From Pisolithus tinctorius (taxonomy: Eukaryota > Basidiomycota > Agaricomycetes > Boletales > Pisolithaceae), in NCBI GenBank assembly GCA_024663395.1, contig JANFAH010000016.1, positions 1,116,001 to 1,180,000 of the forward strand: a stretch of 64,000 bases of DNA. Reading direction: 5' to 3'. The position numbers and the translations under genes were made by a program. Of the stretch, positions 25,332-36,178 are shown piece by piece; the first letter of the stretch is position 1, and each line of letters begins with the position of its first letter. The notes beneath the pieces are model-generated. The model was not told the origin of the DNA and searched no databases. It saw only the letters and a program-made list of their open reading frames with translations.

Positions 25332-26889
25332 CTACTCAGCAGTGGACTCAGACTTTGTAGTATCACCAGGACATGGCAGAAGAGGAGTAGCACCAACAGC
25401 AACTTCTGGGACAGTACCAGTCTGGCTGATGGGAGCAGGGTCATGGCAGAAGTGAGAATCCTCATACCCTCCCCTGCCAAAGTAGTAATCCAGTGCACGA
25501 GCAAGAGCAATGTGCTGGATGTTGTAGTTGGGATGTCCTGCATTACTAGTCTGTTGCTGTGGCATGGTTGATGGTGTGCCCTCCATGTACAATCTGTAAG
25601 ATGGACAGCCAGGTGGTGGATATGGGGGAGGATAGGGAACTGCTGGATGGTTATACCATCCTCCATGCATGACAGTGTTGTAATCGTAAGGAACCCCCAG
25701 CATCTGCCATGGTGGGATACCTGGCCCAGGGAGCTGATCAGTGAAAGTATGCTGCTGTGATGGATGATTGAACTGCATAGCATGGAGTGGGTGAGGTACA
25801 TTGTAAGCGATATGTGGGCCACCAGGACCAAAGGTTGAACTTGAACGCGTGCCATGAAGGAAATGTGGACCAGTTTGCCAAGTGCTGTCAGCCTCACTTT
25901 CTGTCATAGGTAGACGTCCTTCCTTGGCTGAACAGAGCCTAGCAGATGCAGTATGAATTTCTGGCTTGTCTGGGAACACATGAAGCTGAAGGTTAAACAG
26001 TTCTTGGTTGCTTCCTAGGTGGGCTTTACCTTGCACAAGATGCAGTGCTGGGTGCTTGGCATGTGTTGTCAGAGAGCCTTGTCTGGTGGCAGGGCCACTA
26101 GGATAGCCTGAGAAGAACCCTCCATCTGGCCCATCATCCTCACTAACAAAGAGATCAGCAGCAGCACGAGTGACAGGGGTGGAGGGAGCTAGCCAGGACA
26201 ATAAGTGGTCATCAGCAGTGCACACATAATGTTGAAAGTGATGGAGCTTACCTGTGTTCAGTTTCACATCAGATTCATTGGGTACTTGTGTGGCCTCAGG
26301 GACTGAAGTGGAAGTGCTGTTGGAAATGGTAGAAGTATCTGATGCTTCCTTGGGGCCAGGGATCACAGAAATGGGGACAGAAGTGTTGTGCAGAATGCCA
26401 GGAGTCTCACAGGAATCAGTGATGTTAGAAATGGAAATGCCACATGTAACTCCAGGAGTGTTGGAGCCAATGGCAATGACCAAGGTAAGGTTTGCAGTGT
26501 CAGCAGACACCTTGTGAGGGTCTGAAGCAGCAGGTTGAAGAGTTTTCTGTGCAGAGCCAGTGGTGACAATGCAACGAGTGGTGTCTGAACCAGTAGCAGG
26601 GATAAGCACCTTCACAACATTGGTAGTCCCCTTGCGAGACTCTGGAATGTCAAGTTGAGTGCTTTCGGTGACAATATGATCAGTGAGATCTGACATAACA
26701 GGAGGGACAAACTTCTTCATAGTGCTGGTGGAGCCCTTGTGAGGCTCCAGAATGTCAGAATGAATACTCTGCTCTGCCATACCATCCACTTGACCACCGT
26801 CCGATGAAATGTACATCAGTGACAATGGAATATGACAGCCAGCCTTGTTACTCTTCAAAACTTTCAATGTCCTCACCTTGCTTTGCTTA
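25332..26889 (-). pseudogene. Uncharacterised Pro-rich minus-strand ORF
   Basis: I do not recognise this protein. An open frame of about 510 codons ends at 25332. The N-terminal part is Ser/Thr-rich and low-complexity, with loosely repeated blocks ending in DPHKVS- or ESRKGT-like motifs. The C-terminal part is Pro/His/Gly-rich (YNHPAVPYPPPYPPPGCPS), then IALARALDYYFGRGGYED. CpG is strongly depleted. The 5' end is cut at 26890 by foldback copy 2; the coding sense appears to continue at 28463 and above. It has the same orientation as the KDZ and Ulp1 genes further right, so it may be an accessory gene of the same old element, but that is inference. Confidence 0.5.
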
Positions 26890-28462
26890 CAGTGAGGGAC
26901 AAAAGCATTGCAATGTTTGTGATGTGTGAATTGTTGCTGATGTAGCTTGGGATATTCTGCACAGATAATAATGATACCTATACCATTGGAAAGGGATGAC
27001 TCTAAGCTTTCAAGAGCACTAAGGTTCAGTCAAAACAAAGCAATACATGCTGAGATACACCCTATTCTTTACAAAACGTGCATTGCAACGCTTTTGTCCC
27101 TGACTGGTGAAATCATGAAATGTGACCTTTTGATGGGATTGACGGCATGGAGGATGGGAAAAAATGATTACATAATAAACCACATGATCTTCCAGATGAT
27201 TTGTCAGCATGTAAACAATGACAAACATTGGACTTGTACCATTAATCCTCCCTTTTTTACCACAACTCATGAAATCATCTCTCTAGCTCACATGGTCATT
27301 TTCTCAAGGAATTCTTATCAAATACTGGTGGCCACCACAGTGCCATCAGTATAACATGCTCTCAGAACCATCAGTCCCTTAAAAAACCTGCCATCAGTCA
27401 TTTCCTGGACTGTTTCCCCCCCCATGCCTGATGTGTTCTGGGACTAATCAGTACTTGGAAGGCTGAAAATGTTATGGAGGTCAATCTGGCACTTCAGAAC
27501 ATGATGTACAAACCAGTCCCCTCTCAACCAATGCATTTCTAGCACAGGGACACTGATATGGAAGTTGGGGTGAGACAAAACCTCCTGGTGCTCTGAGCAC
27601 CATAAGAGGGTTCACTAGATCTTGCTCTGATCTGAACTGTAGATGACTGGGGAAGGATTATTTGGTCATATGTGACCAAAGGCAATATTCAGGGCCAGAT
27701 GGAAGCACAGGATTCTGCTCCATGGCAGTTCAGTAGCATATCCTTCTGATGACACCCAGGGGTAAAGAGGATTTTGTCTTGCCCTAACTTCCATACCACT
27801 GTCCCTGTGCTAGAAATGCATTGGTTGAGAGGGGACTGGTTTGTACATCATGTTCTGAAGTGCCAGATTGACCTCCATAACATTTTCAGCCTTCCAAGTA
27901 CTGATTAGTCCCAGAACACATCAGGCATGGGGGGGGAAACAGTCCAGGAAATGACTGACGGCAGGTTTTGTAAGGGACTGATGGTTCTGAGAGCATGTTA
28001 TACTGATGGCACTGTGGTGGCCACCAGTATTTGATAAGACTTCCTTGAGAAAATGACCATGTGAGCTAGAGAGATGATTTCATGAGTTGTGGTAAAAGAG
28101 GGAGGATTAATGGTACAAGTCCAATGTTTGTCATTGTTTACATGCTGACAAATCATCTGGAAGATCATGTGGTTTATTATGTAATCATTTTTTCCCATCC
28201 TCCATGCCATCAATCCCATCAAAAGGTCACATTTCATGATTTCACCAGTCAGGGACAAAAGCATTGCAATGCATGTTTTGTAAAGAATAGGGTGTATCTT
28301 GGCATGTATTGCTTTGTTTTGACTGAACCTTAGTGCTCTGGAAAGCTTAGAGTCATCCCTTTCCAATGGTATAGGTATCATGATTATCTGTGTGGAATAT
28401 CCCAAGCTACATCAGCAACAATTCACACGTCACAAACATTGCAACACTTTTGTCCCTCACTG
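26890..28462. mobile_element. Foldback Tc1/mariner-like element, copy 2
   Basis: This 1,573-bp copy has the same ends (CAGTGAGGGACAAAAG) and TA duplications at 26888-26889 and 28463-28464. The arms are about 26890-27585 and 27768-28462. The loop holds short palindromes such as GGTGCTCTGAGCACC. Its left arm is almost identical to the left arm of copy 1. It is inserted in the decayed minus-strand gene(s). Confidence 0.9.
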
Positions 28463-28464
28463 TA

Positions 28465-30478
28465 GATGTCTTTACTTTGCACTTGTGGGAAAGTGGTTCT
28501 TGCTCATAGTCAGACATATCTGCAACATGCCTCGCCTTGCTGGCAGCCTCACCATCTTCCATCTCAACATCACTGGCCACATTGTCATTGTCCTGGGCAT
28601 CCGTGGGATGAAAGTCATCACCAGAGGACTCAGACTGAGATTGTGAACTACTTGAAAGACTTATGACTTCAGAAGCTCCAGTGGCTTTTGACTTTGAAGA
28701 TCATTGAGGAGCACCGAGTGCCTTTGGCCAAGGGGTGGTGCTGGAGCTAAGCTTCTTGTCTGTGGAGACCTCTTCAATGCTGTCAGAGTTGCCTGATCCT
28801 TCTGTCTTGTCAACTTCAAACCAAGCTCTCTTCTTGCTCTTATTCCTCTTGACATGTGTAGCAGTGATGTTGGGCAATCAGCTGGGTCCAAGGTAATCCA
28901 TGGTGGAGTTCATGAACATGTGCTTGCCCCTTGTAAGATTAGAGTCATGAGATGGCAGGGCACTAATGATGACCAGTTTCTTCGATGAAAGAAGCATGTC
29001 TGTGACAACATTAGCATCAACTGTCACTAGGAGAATTAAGAATGTACCTTTCAGTTTAGGCAAGCGCTGAAGATGAAGCTGGTTGGTACTTTGGTCCTCG
29101 AGAGTGGTGATGAGCTTCGAGCAATCAGTGAGCATTAAGTCTGAAATACCCTTCCCATTTCCCTTTCCATGGTGTTCCTTGCCTGGGAATATAACATCTG
29201 CTGGCCAGTTCATCAAGACCAAAGCACTGCCTGCCAAATGGTTGAGGAGTGACTTCCATGGAAACAACTTTTGTGATGCCCATTTGAAACCAAAACTCTC
29301 TAAATGACATGTTAAATGGCATCGCACAGGAAACGTGAAAGGCTTACCAATATGCTTCCTGAGGAGTTGCTTAACTCACTCATGATCTGAACAAATAAAT
29401 TTGACTTCATCGACATTATTGGACTTGTCATTCTTCTCATTAACGGGCTGTTGCTTTCCTTTCTCAGCAACAACCTCAGTATCCATGGTAATGGCATGTT
29501 GCTTTCCTTTTCCTTTCTCAACGACAACCTTGGTATCTACATCATCAGTACCCCCAAAGGCTTCAGTCATGGAGTCCATAGAAACTTTGTTACTAAATAA
29601 CATATCAGACAGTAATAGAGAAAGCAGCAATATGACTTACTATATGTGAGCCTTGAAACGCCCAATGAACTCATGTGTATCAGCATGGCACTGGGAAGGG
29701 AAGAACTGTAAGCATGAGCATTTGACATGAAAGTGCAGGAAACAGGGATGTACCCCATCAGCACCAGGAGTCATGAACACATGGGCAAGACTGGCATCTT
29801 GGTTGACAACCCTACCCACCAAAATATAGCAACCCTCAAATGCATGTGATTTTGATAACACAGCGATCAAAATATTTCACAAATTGTATGTCCAAGAGAT
29901 ACTGACATTGTGATCAATGTTCTTTATTGTCTTGTTGAACAGTCACTGGCACTGGGCAACTGTGCCTCCAATGTCTTCAAGCTCCTTGGCCTCCTTCCAT
30001 GTTTCCAGGATGTCAGCATAGGTATCAGGGAACTCAGCTTTGAAATGTGAATAGCATGCTTTCCTCATATCCACTGACAGAGTCCCCTGGACCGCCTCAG
30101 GCACAGGGAGCCGAGCAAGTTCAGTCCACATGTGCTTTGCGAAATAGGCAGAATAAAGGTTCCAGAGGTTTTGCAGATTTGAGTGTGAATACTGACAGTT
30201 GTAACAGTCCCTGACCTGTTGCCACGGCATTCCTCAACTTTCCCCAAGTTTACTGAATATATCATTGACTTGCTGAAAACCTTCATTGAACTTGTCCATG
30301 GCAGCAGCTGGCAACCTTCTGTGAGTATATATAGGGTCACTGCCATCCTCACCACACCCATCACTCTCAATCTCAGAGGTATGTCCATGAGAGAATGTAG
30401 CCGAGTGCAGTGGACAGGGGGAAACATGATGGCAGGGAGTGGGTGACTCTGGGCAGGAAAATGATGAAATAGGAAAAG
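28465..30478 (-). pseudogene. Uncharacterised decayed minus-strand gene in the KDZ neighbourhood
   Basis: Consecutive minus-strand open segments look like exons or fragments of one decayed protein: NLQNLWNLYSAYFAKHMWTE and DTYADILETWKEAKELEDI at about 30.2-29.95 kb, then YILVGRVVNQDASLAHVFMT at about 29.85 kb, an acidic/Lys block, then a LLVTVDANVVTDMLL segment near 29.0 kb. I cannot name the family, although related sequences beside basidiomycete transposons seem familiar to me. Stops are frequent. The 5' side is interrupted by the solo LTR at 30483; reading across it joins TIPSMKTVP to PPFPISSFS in frame, so the gene probably began above 32.3 kb. Confidence 0.5.
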
Positions 30479-30482
30479 GTGG

Positions 30483-32345
30483 TGTCACACACCAAAGGTG
30501 TTGTGAACATGGTTACAGCTGACTCTGCCTAACTTGTTGACAAGTTGTGCACAATGCCCATGCCATGCAGATGAAGACTAAAGGCCTCATGCATAGAAAG
30601 ACTGCTGGATGTTAACAGTCATCCTTTGCACAAGAATGAGTCATCAGTGCTAAAGAGAAAAGAGGAAGTGAGTTAAGCATGCATTAAAGGTTTTTAGTGC
30701 CTGTGTATGGCATTCTGGTTTTTGTCATATCTCCACCATTTCCAAAGATATTGACACCATTCTCACACTTGCTTAAAGTGCTCAGCCCCATGATTCTGCC
30801 TTCCAAATTTGGAGAGGATCCTCGCACCCCACACATTTCTACAGCACTCCATCCATCAGGTGCTCATTTCACTAAGTCCATCAATCATGGCTGCCTCTTC
30901 ATCGATCATCTCGCATGTCTTGTTTGCCAGAGACAGTGGCTATGTATATCTGCCAGGCATTCCCACCAGCTTCCATCCTGAAGCCCCCTGGTTCATCCCA
31001 TCATTGTCAGCCCCATCTCATCCCATGCAGCTTGGTCAGCATGTTCTCCTTGTCAGTATGACTTGCAGAAGGACATTCTTTGGTTGCCTCAGGTCTGTCA
31101 CTCAGTTAGAAAGGTCTTATGTGGTCGTTTTGGTCTCCCCAGTTGATGAAGCATATGGATCGTTCCTCCCTGCTCCCTGCACCATCTTTATTTCAGTCTT
31201 GTCCATCATTCTTCCCATGTTGTGACAGCTGCAGCATAATCTACTGTTCTCCAGCCTCCCAGATCGCATTCATGATGAGTATGACATGCATCTTGCCTTC
31301 TTACTGCAAGATCCAGCAGAAGACATTCCCCCTTCTCCTCCTCCTCCATCAGAGCCCCATCCATGAAGTTTTTGTTAACTTTGCTGAGAGGATGGAAGGG
31401 TGGAAGATGCAATCACTTATGCTCCCATTGCCCCACAGACCCCCAATGCCCTAACCCCCTTTGATGCCTGACTCATGCCCTTCAATTCTGGAATTAATAC
31501 TTCCCTATCCAGAAACACTGTCCATCTGTCATGCCATCTTTGGATCTAGAGATGTCTCCACCGAGATCTGACTTGCATCGCCACCCCCTAATGTGATATC
31601 AGTGTGCTTACTCAGTTTCTGACTCCATTTGACTCATTCTGTGATATTTTGACTATCCTTGACTTGTTCATTGCCAATACTTACCAATCTTCTTTGCTTG
31701 CTTACTTTTCATTTCTCACTTACTCATCATGATCACTCAGTCCTTACTCATTACTTACCAAGTGTTTGTGCCTTGTTTGTCACAAGCTGTGCTCCCCCCA
31801 CAGTATATAAACCCCCATGTACTTAGCTACCCCCAAGCAATCAGAAGCAGTCCAGAAGTCACTCAGCAGTCAGTTCAGTGCCTATCTTGTCATCCACAGT
31901 TGAGGCTCATTCAGAAGAGTCTATTTGTCTTCATTCATATCATTGGTAGTTGAGGCTCTACAAAGGGGTCTATCTACCTCCATCATTTATCTGAAACTTC
32001 CTCCACTCTTAGTCAGCAGTCTTGCTTAGTCATCCCTCCACTCCTGCATAACTTGTCAATGACTTGCACCAGGAGCACATTGTATCAAGGTCCATTGTTC
32101 CAGAAGTCCTTTCAGCTGAACACCTTCACTCTGTTCAGCATCCCCCATTCAATCATCATCCATTCATCTTCTCCTGTGTAACTTGTCAACGACTTGTGCC
32201 AGGAGCACCTCTACTTGAAGTCTCCCCCTCACATTTAGGTTCTTCTGCACTCCAGGTTCCATGGAGGCAAACCACCACTCACTCTTATTTGTCTTTTGTG
32301 TTGGATTTGTTTGGTTTTCACCAGCATTCCACACTTTGACTCACA
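30483..32345 (+). repeat. Solo LTR, family S, copy 1 (1,863 bp)
   Basis: The sequence begins TGTCACAC and ends GACTCACA, flanked by a 4-bp duplication GTGG (30479-30482 and 32346-32349). A second copy in the opposite orientation lies at 59401-61257. A TATA box tatataa at 31804 sits near the 3' third in the sense direction. No internal retroviral genes accompany either copy, so these are solo LTRs produced by LTR-LTR recombination. The U3 part contains an open reading frame (see next entry). Confidence 0.82.
30887..31365 (+). pseudogene. ORF in U3 of solo LTR copy 1
   Basis: I do not recognise this protein. From ATG 30887 the frame reads MAASSSIISHVLFARDSGYV, then GIPTSFHPEAPWFIPSL and RSYVVVLVSPVDEAYGSFL, to a TGA at 31223-31225. 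Beyond that stop the frame continues QLQHNLLFSSLPDRIHDEYD to a Pro-rich end. In the other copy (60375-60854) the same position encodes Arg, so the stop is a CGA to TGA change. The ORF lies upstream of the LTR TATA box, that is in U3, and is conserved between the two copies. Confidence 0.5.
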
Positions 32346-33807
32346 GTGGAACAGTCTTCATTGAAGGTATTGTCTAACAGCAATTATTGATTAGTGAAAT
32401 GCTTGTCTAGAGGGAAGGTAGGGACTCACTTTTGCAGGTGCATTTTCAGCGATCTCCACAGGCTCAAATCCCAATCTATCCAAGGCATGTGACGGGGCCA
32501 AACCAGGCGCACAAGTCAAAGCTGAAGCAGTAGCTGGCACTGGAGCCTCTTTTGCAACCTCATTTGTGAGGGTGGTGGAAGGGTGTGTGGAAGGTACCAG
32601 TAAATCAGGAGGAGGTTTGGATGGTGCTCTTGCGAGGGTACTGAGAGGTGAGACAGAGTGTCCATGCTTCAAAACAGCTGGCCCAGTCAGCCATGGTGTG
32701 TAATCACCCTTGACAACTAAATTGAATTAGTTACAGAACCATTCCAAAAGGTGCATGACTTACTTGGATTTTTTGTCAGGGAAGTATCGGTCTGCACATT
32801 TGCAACAGATGACAATTGTTCAGGAGGCAGTTTGGACGGTGCTCCCATGAGGGTATTGAGAGGAGGAACAGAGCATCCAGGCTTTGGGATACCTGGGCTG
32901 GAAGGACAAGATGTGACATCACCCTCAGTGACTATATTGAATTAGCACGCGATAACCTCAGACAGCAGGTGACTTGCCTGGATTTTTCATCGGAGAAGTA
33001 TCTGCCTGAGTGTTCAGCGTGATGGGTTCAGAGGAATGGGTTATCATCACTGTCGGTCACAAGCATATGGCTTCGGCAGAGTGATGCTTCACGAACCAAC
33101 CCAGTATCTCAAGTAGTTGCTTTGACTTTTTGATGGAGTCATGTTGGAGTCACAAATGGCAGCATGGGTTTGTGGCAACTACCTCCAACCTGTACCACAA
33201 TGAAGTCATTGTGAGTACTCACAGATGGCTCTGGATGCATGGAAGAAGTATCCAGGCATGCCAGTAGCAATGGTAAGGTGATCACTGGAGGGTTACCTCT
33301 AGTGTTGAGTACATTCTCCTGAAGAAAGAAATCAGATACAGTGTAGAACAGAGAGATGATCCTAACTGTATCCATGAAAGCTTTCAACCATGCAAAAAAT
33401 GAAGGGTGGGGGGAAAGAGCCACAGCTAGGTCTGGTATGCTGCCTTTATACAGAATGACAATCATCAGAGATCTCCCAAGGATCAGAATGCCCATCTGAG
33501 CAATATGATAGCCCAAAACTTGGGCAGAAGCCAAGGGAACACTGTGCTTCCAACTTGATGGGTTAGATTCAGATTGTGATGGCAGAGTTTGTGGCAGGGA
33601 GGATGCAGAGGGTGCAGAGAGCCTCTGGATACCCCACCAACTGTACTCGTTCTTGAGTATGCATGAATAGTAGACAGGATCATTCGTTAGACTGAGCCTT
33701 GGTAGGAATGGAGTGGTCATTGTGGAACATCGAGTATCATAGTCAAGAGCAAGCAGTGAGTGAGCTAGAAACCTTGTGAAGGTGTATGTGGGTAGCTCTG
33801 ACCACAA
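32346..33807 (-). pseudogene. Unidentified minus-strand multi-exon remnant with repeated exon module
   Basis: I do not recognise this gene. Open segments lie at 33807-33139 and in shorter exons at about 32945-32755 and 32672-32391. Two of the short exons resemble each other: PLNTLMGAPSKLPPEQL and PLSTLARAPSKPPPDLL, each preceded by a GC/GHSV-type motif, as if an exon had been duplicated. The 33.8-33.1 kb part contains hydrophobic stretches (ALSPHPSFFAWLKAFMDTVR). The sense and CpG depletion match the neighbouring KDZ-linked genes. It may be the 5' part of the gene continuing at 28.5-30.5 kb. Confidence 0.4.
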
Positions 33808-34054
33808 CAGCCAATCATGACATGAATAAACTTCCTACTGAATGCAAAACATAGCTGGCGCAGTGACAAAGGCATTTTCAGCTGCATTAAGAGTCGGAAT
33901 TAATTCAGTATTCCCCCCCCTGTTGGATGCCACCAAAATGAGCATATGTTGTATACTAGGATGAGTGAATATGCATGCTTAGCACATATGTAGTGCATTG
34001 AACTGGCATGGTTTCAGAGTCGACTAGTCATACTTTGTTCCTCAGGTAGTTCAA

Positions 34055-34828
34055 ATGGGGCACACACCAAAATACCTCACCCTCAAAGAAAGACAGGAAG
34101 CTCTATGTAGGCAGAGGGCCTGCTATGCATCTACGAGGTAACTGAAACATGCACCTAATGTCCAGCAGATTAATCAAGATTTATATTAGAGGCAAACCAC
34201 TCTGTTCTGATCAGAATCACCATGCATACAGGAAGTGGGCAGGACAACACCTCAGTAAAGAGGCTACACATACAACTCAACCACCTGCATCGCACATCAT
34301 CCATCCCAATGTTATTTTGTCTGTTCCAGCCCTGTCACCATTGCTTATTGCACATGCAACTAAGTCTCTGCCAATGTTGTCTCTGTTTCTGGAAGCAGCT
34401 CAGAGCGCTGATGCTCTGGATGAATCAGACCTCCCTAGATGGGAGGAGGACCCTCCATACATGGATTCTGAACCAGATTCGACACTACAAGAGGAGAGGT
34501 TCACACAAAATCTCATCGATGTCATGCTTGGGTGACACATGCAACTGTCGAATGAATCAAAGGTCCAATGCACGACTCGCTTTGCAGAAGGTGACCACAA
34601 GCTGATCTTCGCCAAGCTGGTGGATGATCTCAAGGAGAAAATCGCACGATGGTCTGTTGTAATTGATACCATAGGAAGTCATGTGTCTGGAGGCCACAAC
34701 AACCGAATGGTGGCATGCTGGTTGCAGTGGCGAGCCTGAGGAATATATTATTTCACAAGGGAGGCATTGGTTTTGGAGAACAGCAGAAACCCTTATCACA
34801 ACAGCTCAATGTAGTTACATGCCAGATA
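34055..34828 (+). pseudogene. Transposon-linked basidiomycete ORF of unknown function (LDESDLPRW family)
   Basis: ATG 34055 begins MGHTPKYLTLKERQEALCRQ, a basic N-terminus. After a likely intron starting at 34137, the frame continues to an acidic core ALDESDLPRWEEDPPYMDSE and FTQNLIDVMLG, a TGA (CGA in frame, giving GRHMQL), then a helical segment LIFAKLVDDLKEKIARW. I recall this N-basic, LDESDLP and VMxGRRM layout in uncharacterised proteins near KDZ-type elements, but cannot assign a function. It runs convergently toward the Ulp1-like gene; a solo LTR sits between or within their 3' ends. Confidence 0.5.
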
Positions 34829-35338
34829 TGTCAAGTTCAGGATGTCCAGGTTGAGGCTGGACCAGAGACCGAAGTAGGCACGAGGCTGAGGGGTCAGGAT
34901 CAAGAGGATAGACAAGGATATAGATGGTTGGACTGTTTTGGACTTAGCGACTGAGGGTACAGTGCTATTCCCTTGCATGGGTCTCAGTCCGAGTCCGAGG
35001 CCAAGGCAGAGTTATCAGGTTAACTTAGTTGATTTCAGACTGCCAGGTACAGGCCAAGTATCTACGAGTTTATATACCAGAAGTAACTATAGTACGGAGA
35101 CTGGTAATGCCGGTCTCGCAAGGATTGCTAAGGTGATTGGTAAGGCAAGTATTAGTAAGATATGACAAAGACAATGGAGACCGGGGACAGGACTGGGCAG
35201 GACTTAGCTGAAGTGACAGACACTGCAAAACAGTGTCTGCCATGCTAGGACATCTGGGGATAGAGGACAGGTGAGGCCAAGGCCAGACTGGATGAGTGCG
35301 AGGCCAAGTCCAGCCAGGGTCGAGGCACGACTATGACA
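34829..35338 (-). repeat. Solo LTR of the G1 chromovirus family
   Basis: This 510-bp sequence begins tgtcaag and ends ctatgaca in window orientation, is closely similar to the two LTRs of G1 (38925-39450 and 56000-56525), and is flanked by the 5-bp duplication AGATA (34824-34828 and 35339-35343). It has the same orientation as the G1 LTRs. It inserted at the 3' end of the Ulp1-like gene. Confidence 0.92.
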
Positions 35339-35343
35339 AGATA

Positions 35344-36130
35344 ATGGAATGCTAAGTATGAGGGATTGGAGGTAATGACAAAATGCAATCATGTTTCCCT
35401 CATGCAGATTGGTAATATCATAACCTCGTAGGACCGCTGCGACTTGAGCTAAGACCCAAAGACCACAGTCGTACCCATTGGACTGCAAAGGCTCGCACTA
35501 GTATATTTCCTGAGGGATAGTTATCAAGTATAATTGACGGTGCTTACAATAATCAGGTGTGCAGACCAGGATCCCAAATCTCTCCAAGGGACTCCAAGCT
35601 TCTTTGAGGCAATGAAGGACATGCGAGAAATAAGTCTGGAGATATCCTGTGGACAGTTAGTAAGCACAGAGTACAGGAATATTCAGTTACCTTTATGTCC
35701 TGTTTCCATGGCTTTTGTTCTGCAAGACTATCAAAGAGGAGGAGTTGCTTGGAAGGGAACTTGATAACACAGAGAACCCAATGCCTGATGGGGGATGGCT
35801 GGTGAATTGGGAGGATCCACATTGTTTTTTCCCAGTACTGAGTCCATGAAATATTGTGCCACAGAACATTGTCTTCGGCATGATATCAAATATGTGGGAG
35901 GTCATGTGTTGAGAATACCGCACATTGTGTGGCAGCTGATGATTGAAATTCCGAATAAAGAAGTGCAGAGCAACCGTTGATGCAGGTATCATTGAGTCGG
36001 GTGGTTGGGGAAGTGAGACACTCATAGTCATTTGCCTCAAAGGTTTGATGGGGGAATCCATCTTGTGTTTCTTGGACACACCTCACATAAATGCTGCAAG
36101 TGATGTGTACATTGCTATAAACATCCATTG
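35344..36130 (-). pseudogene. Ulp1-like C48 cysteine peptidase linked to KDZ
   Basis: SUMO/ubiquitin-like-protease fold enzyme; genes of this family accompany KDZ transposases in fungi (family knowledge). On the minus strand: CINGCSALLYSEFQSSAATQ and FSTHDLPHI near 36.1-35.9 kb, then PIHQPSPIRHWVLCVIKF with the catalytic His of HW at about 35.79 kb, LLLFDSLAEQKPWKQDIK with the Asp, an intron, a middle exon near 35.6 kb, and QSNGYDCGLWVLAQVAAVL at about 35.47 kb with the oxyanion Gln and catalytic Cys. The His-Asp-Cys triad is visible, but frame changes and stops break the upstream part. The solo LTR at 34829-35338 is at its 3' end. It lies directly downstream of the KDZ gene in the same orientation. 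Confidence 0.78.
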
Positions 36131-36178
36131 TATCAATGGTTGGGGTCTGTGAAATGTTACTAAATGGATTGAGTATAT

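Noticed and set aside
21717..28405. 130-residue protein repeated in both foldback elements on both strands
   Set aside because: It appears four times only because the inverted arms are conserved; it has no domain and no start or stop conservation beyond the repeat.
30697..30981. Second overlapping frame at the start of the U3 ORF
   Set aside because: It does not persist to the conserved end of the U3 ORF and has no motif; the 30887 frame is the one maintained through the whole segment in copy 2.
33900..34055. TET/JBP oxygenase gene expected near KDZ elements
   Set aside because: I looked through all frames in the KDZ region for the HxD..H beta-helix pattern and found no supportable candidate.
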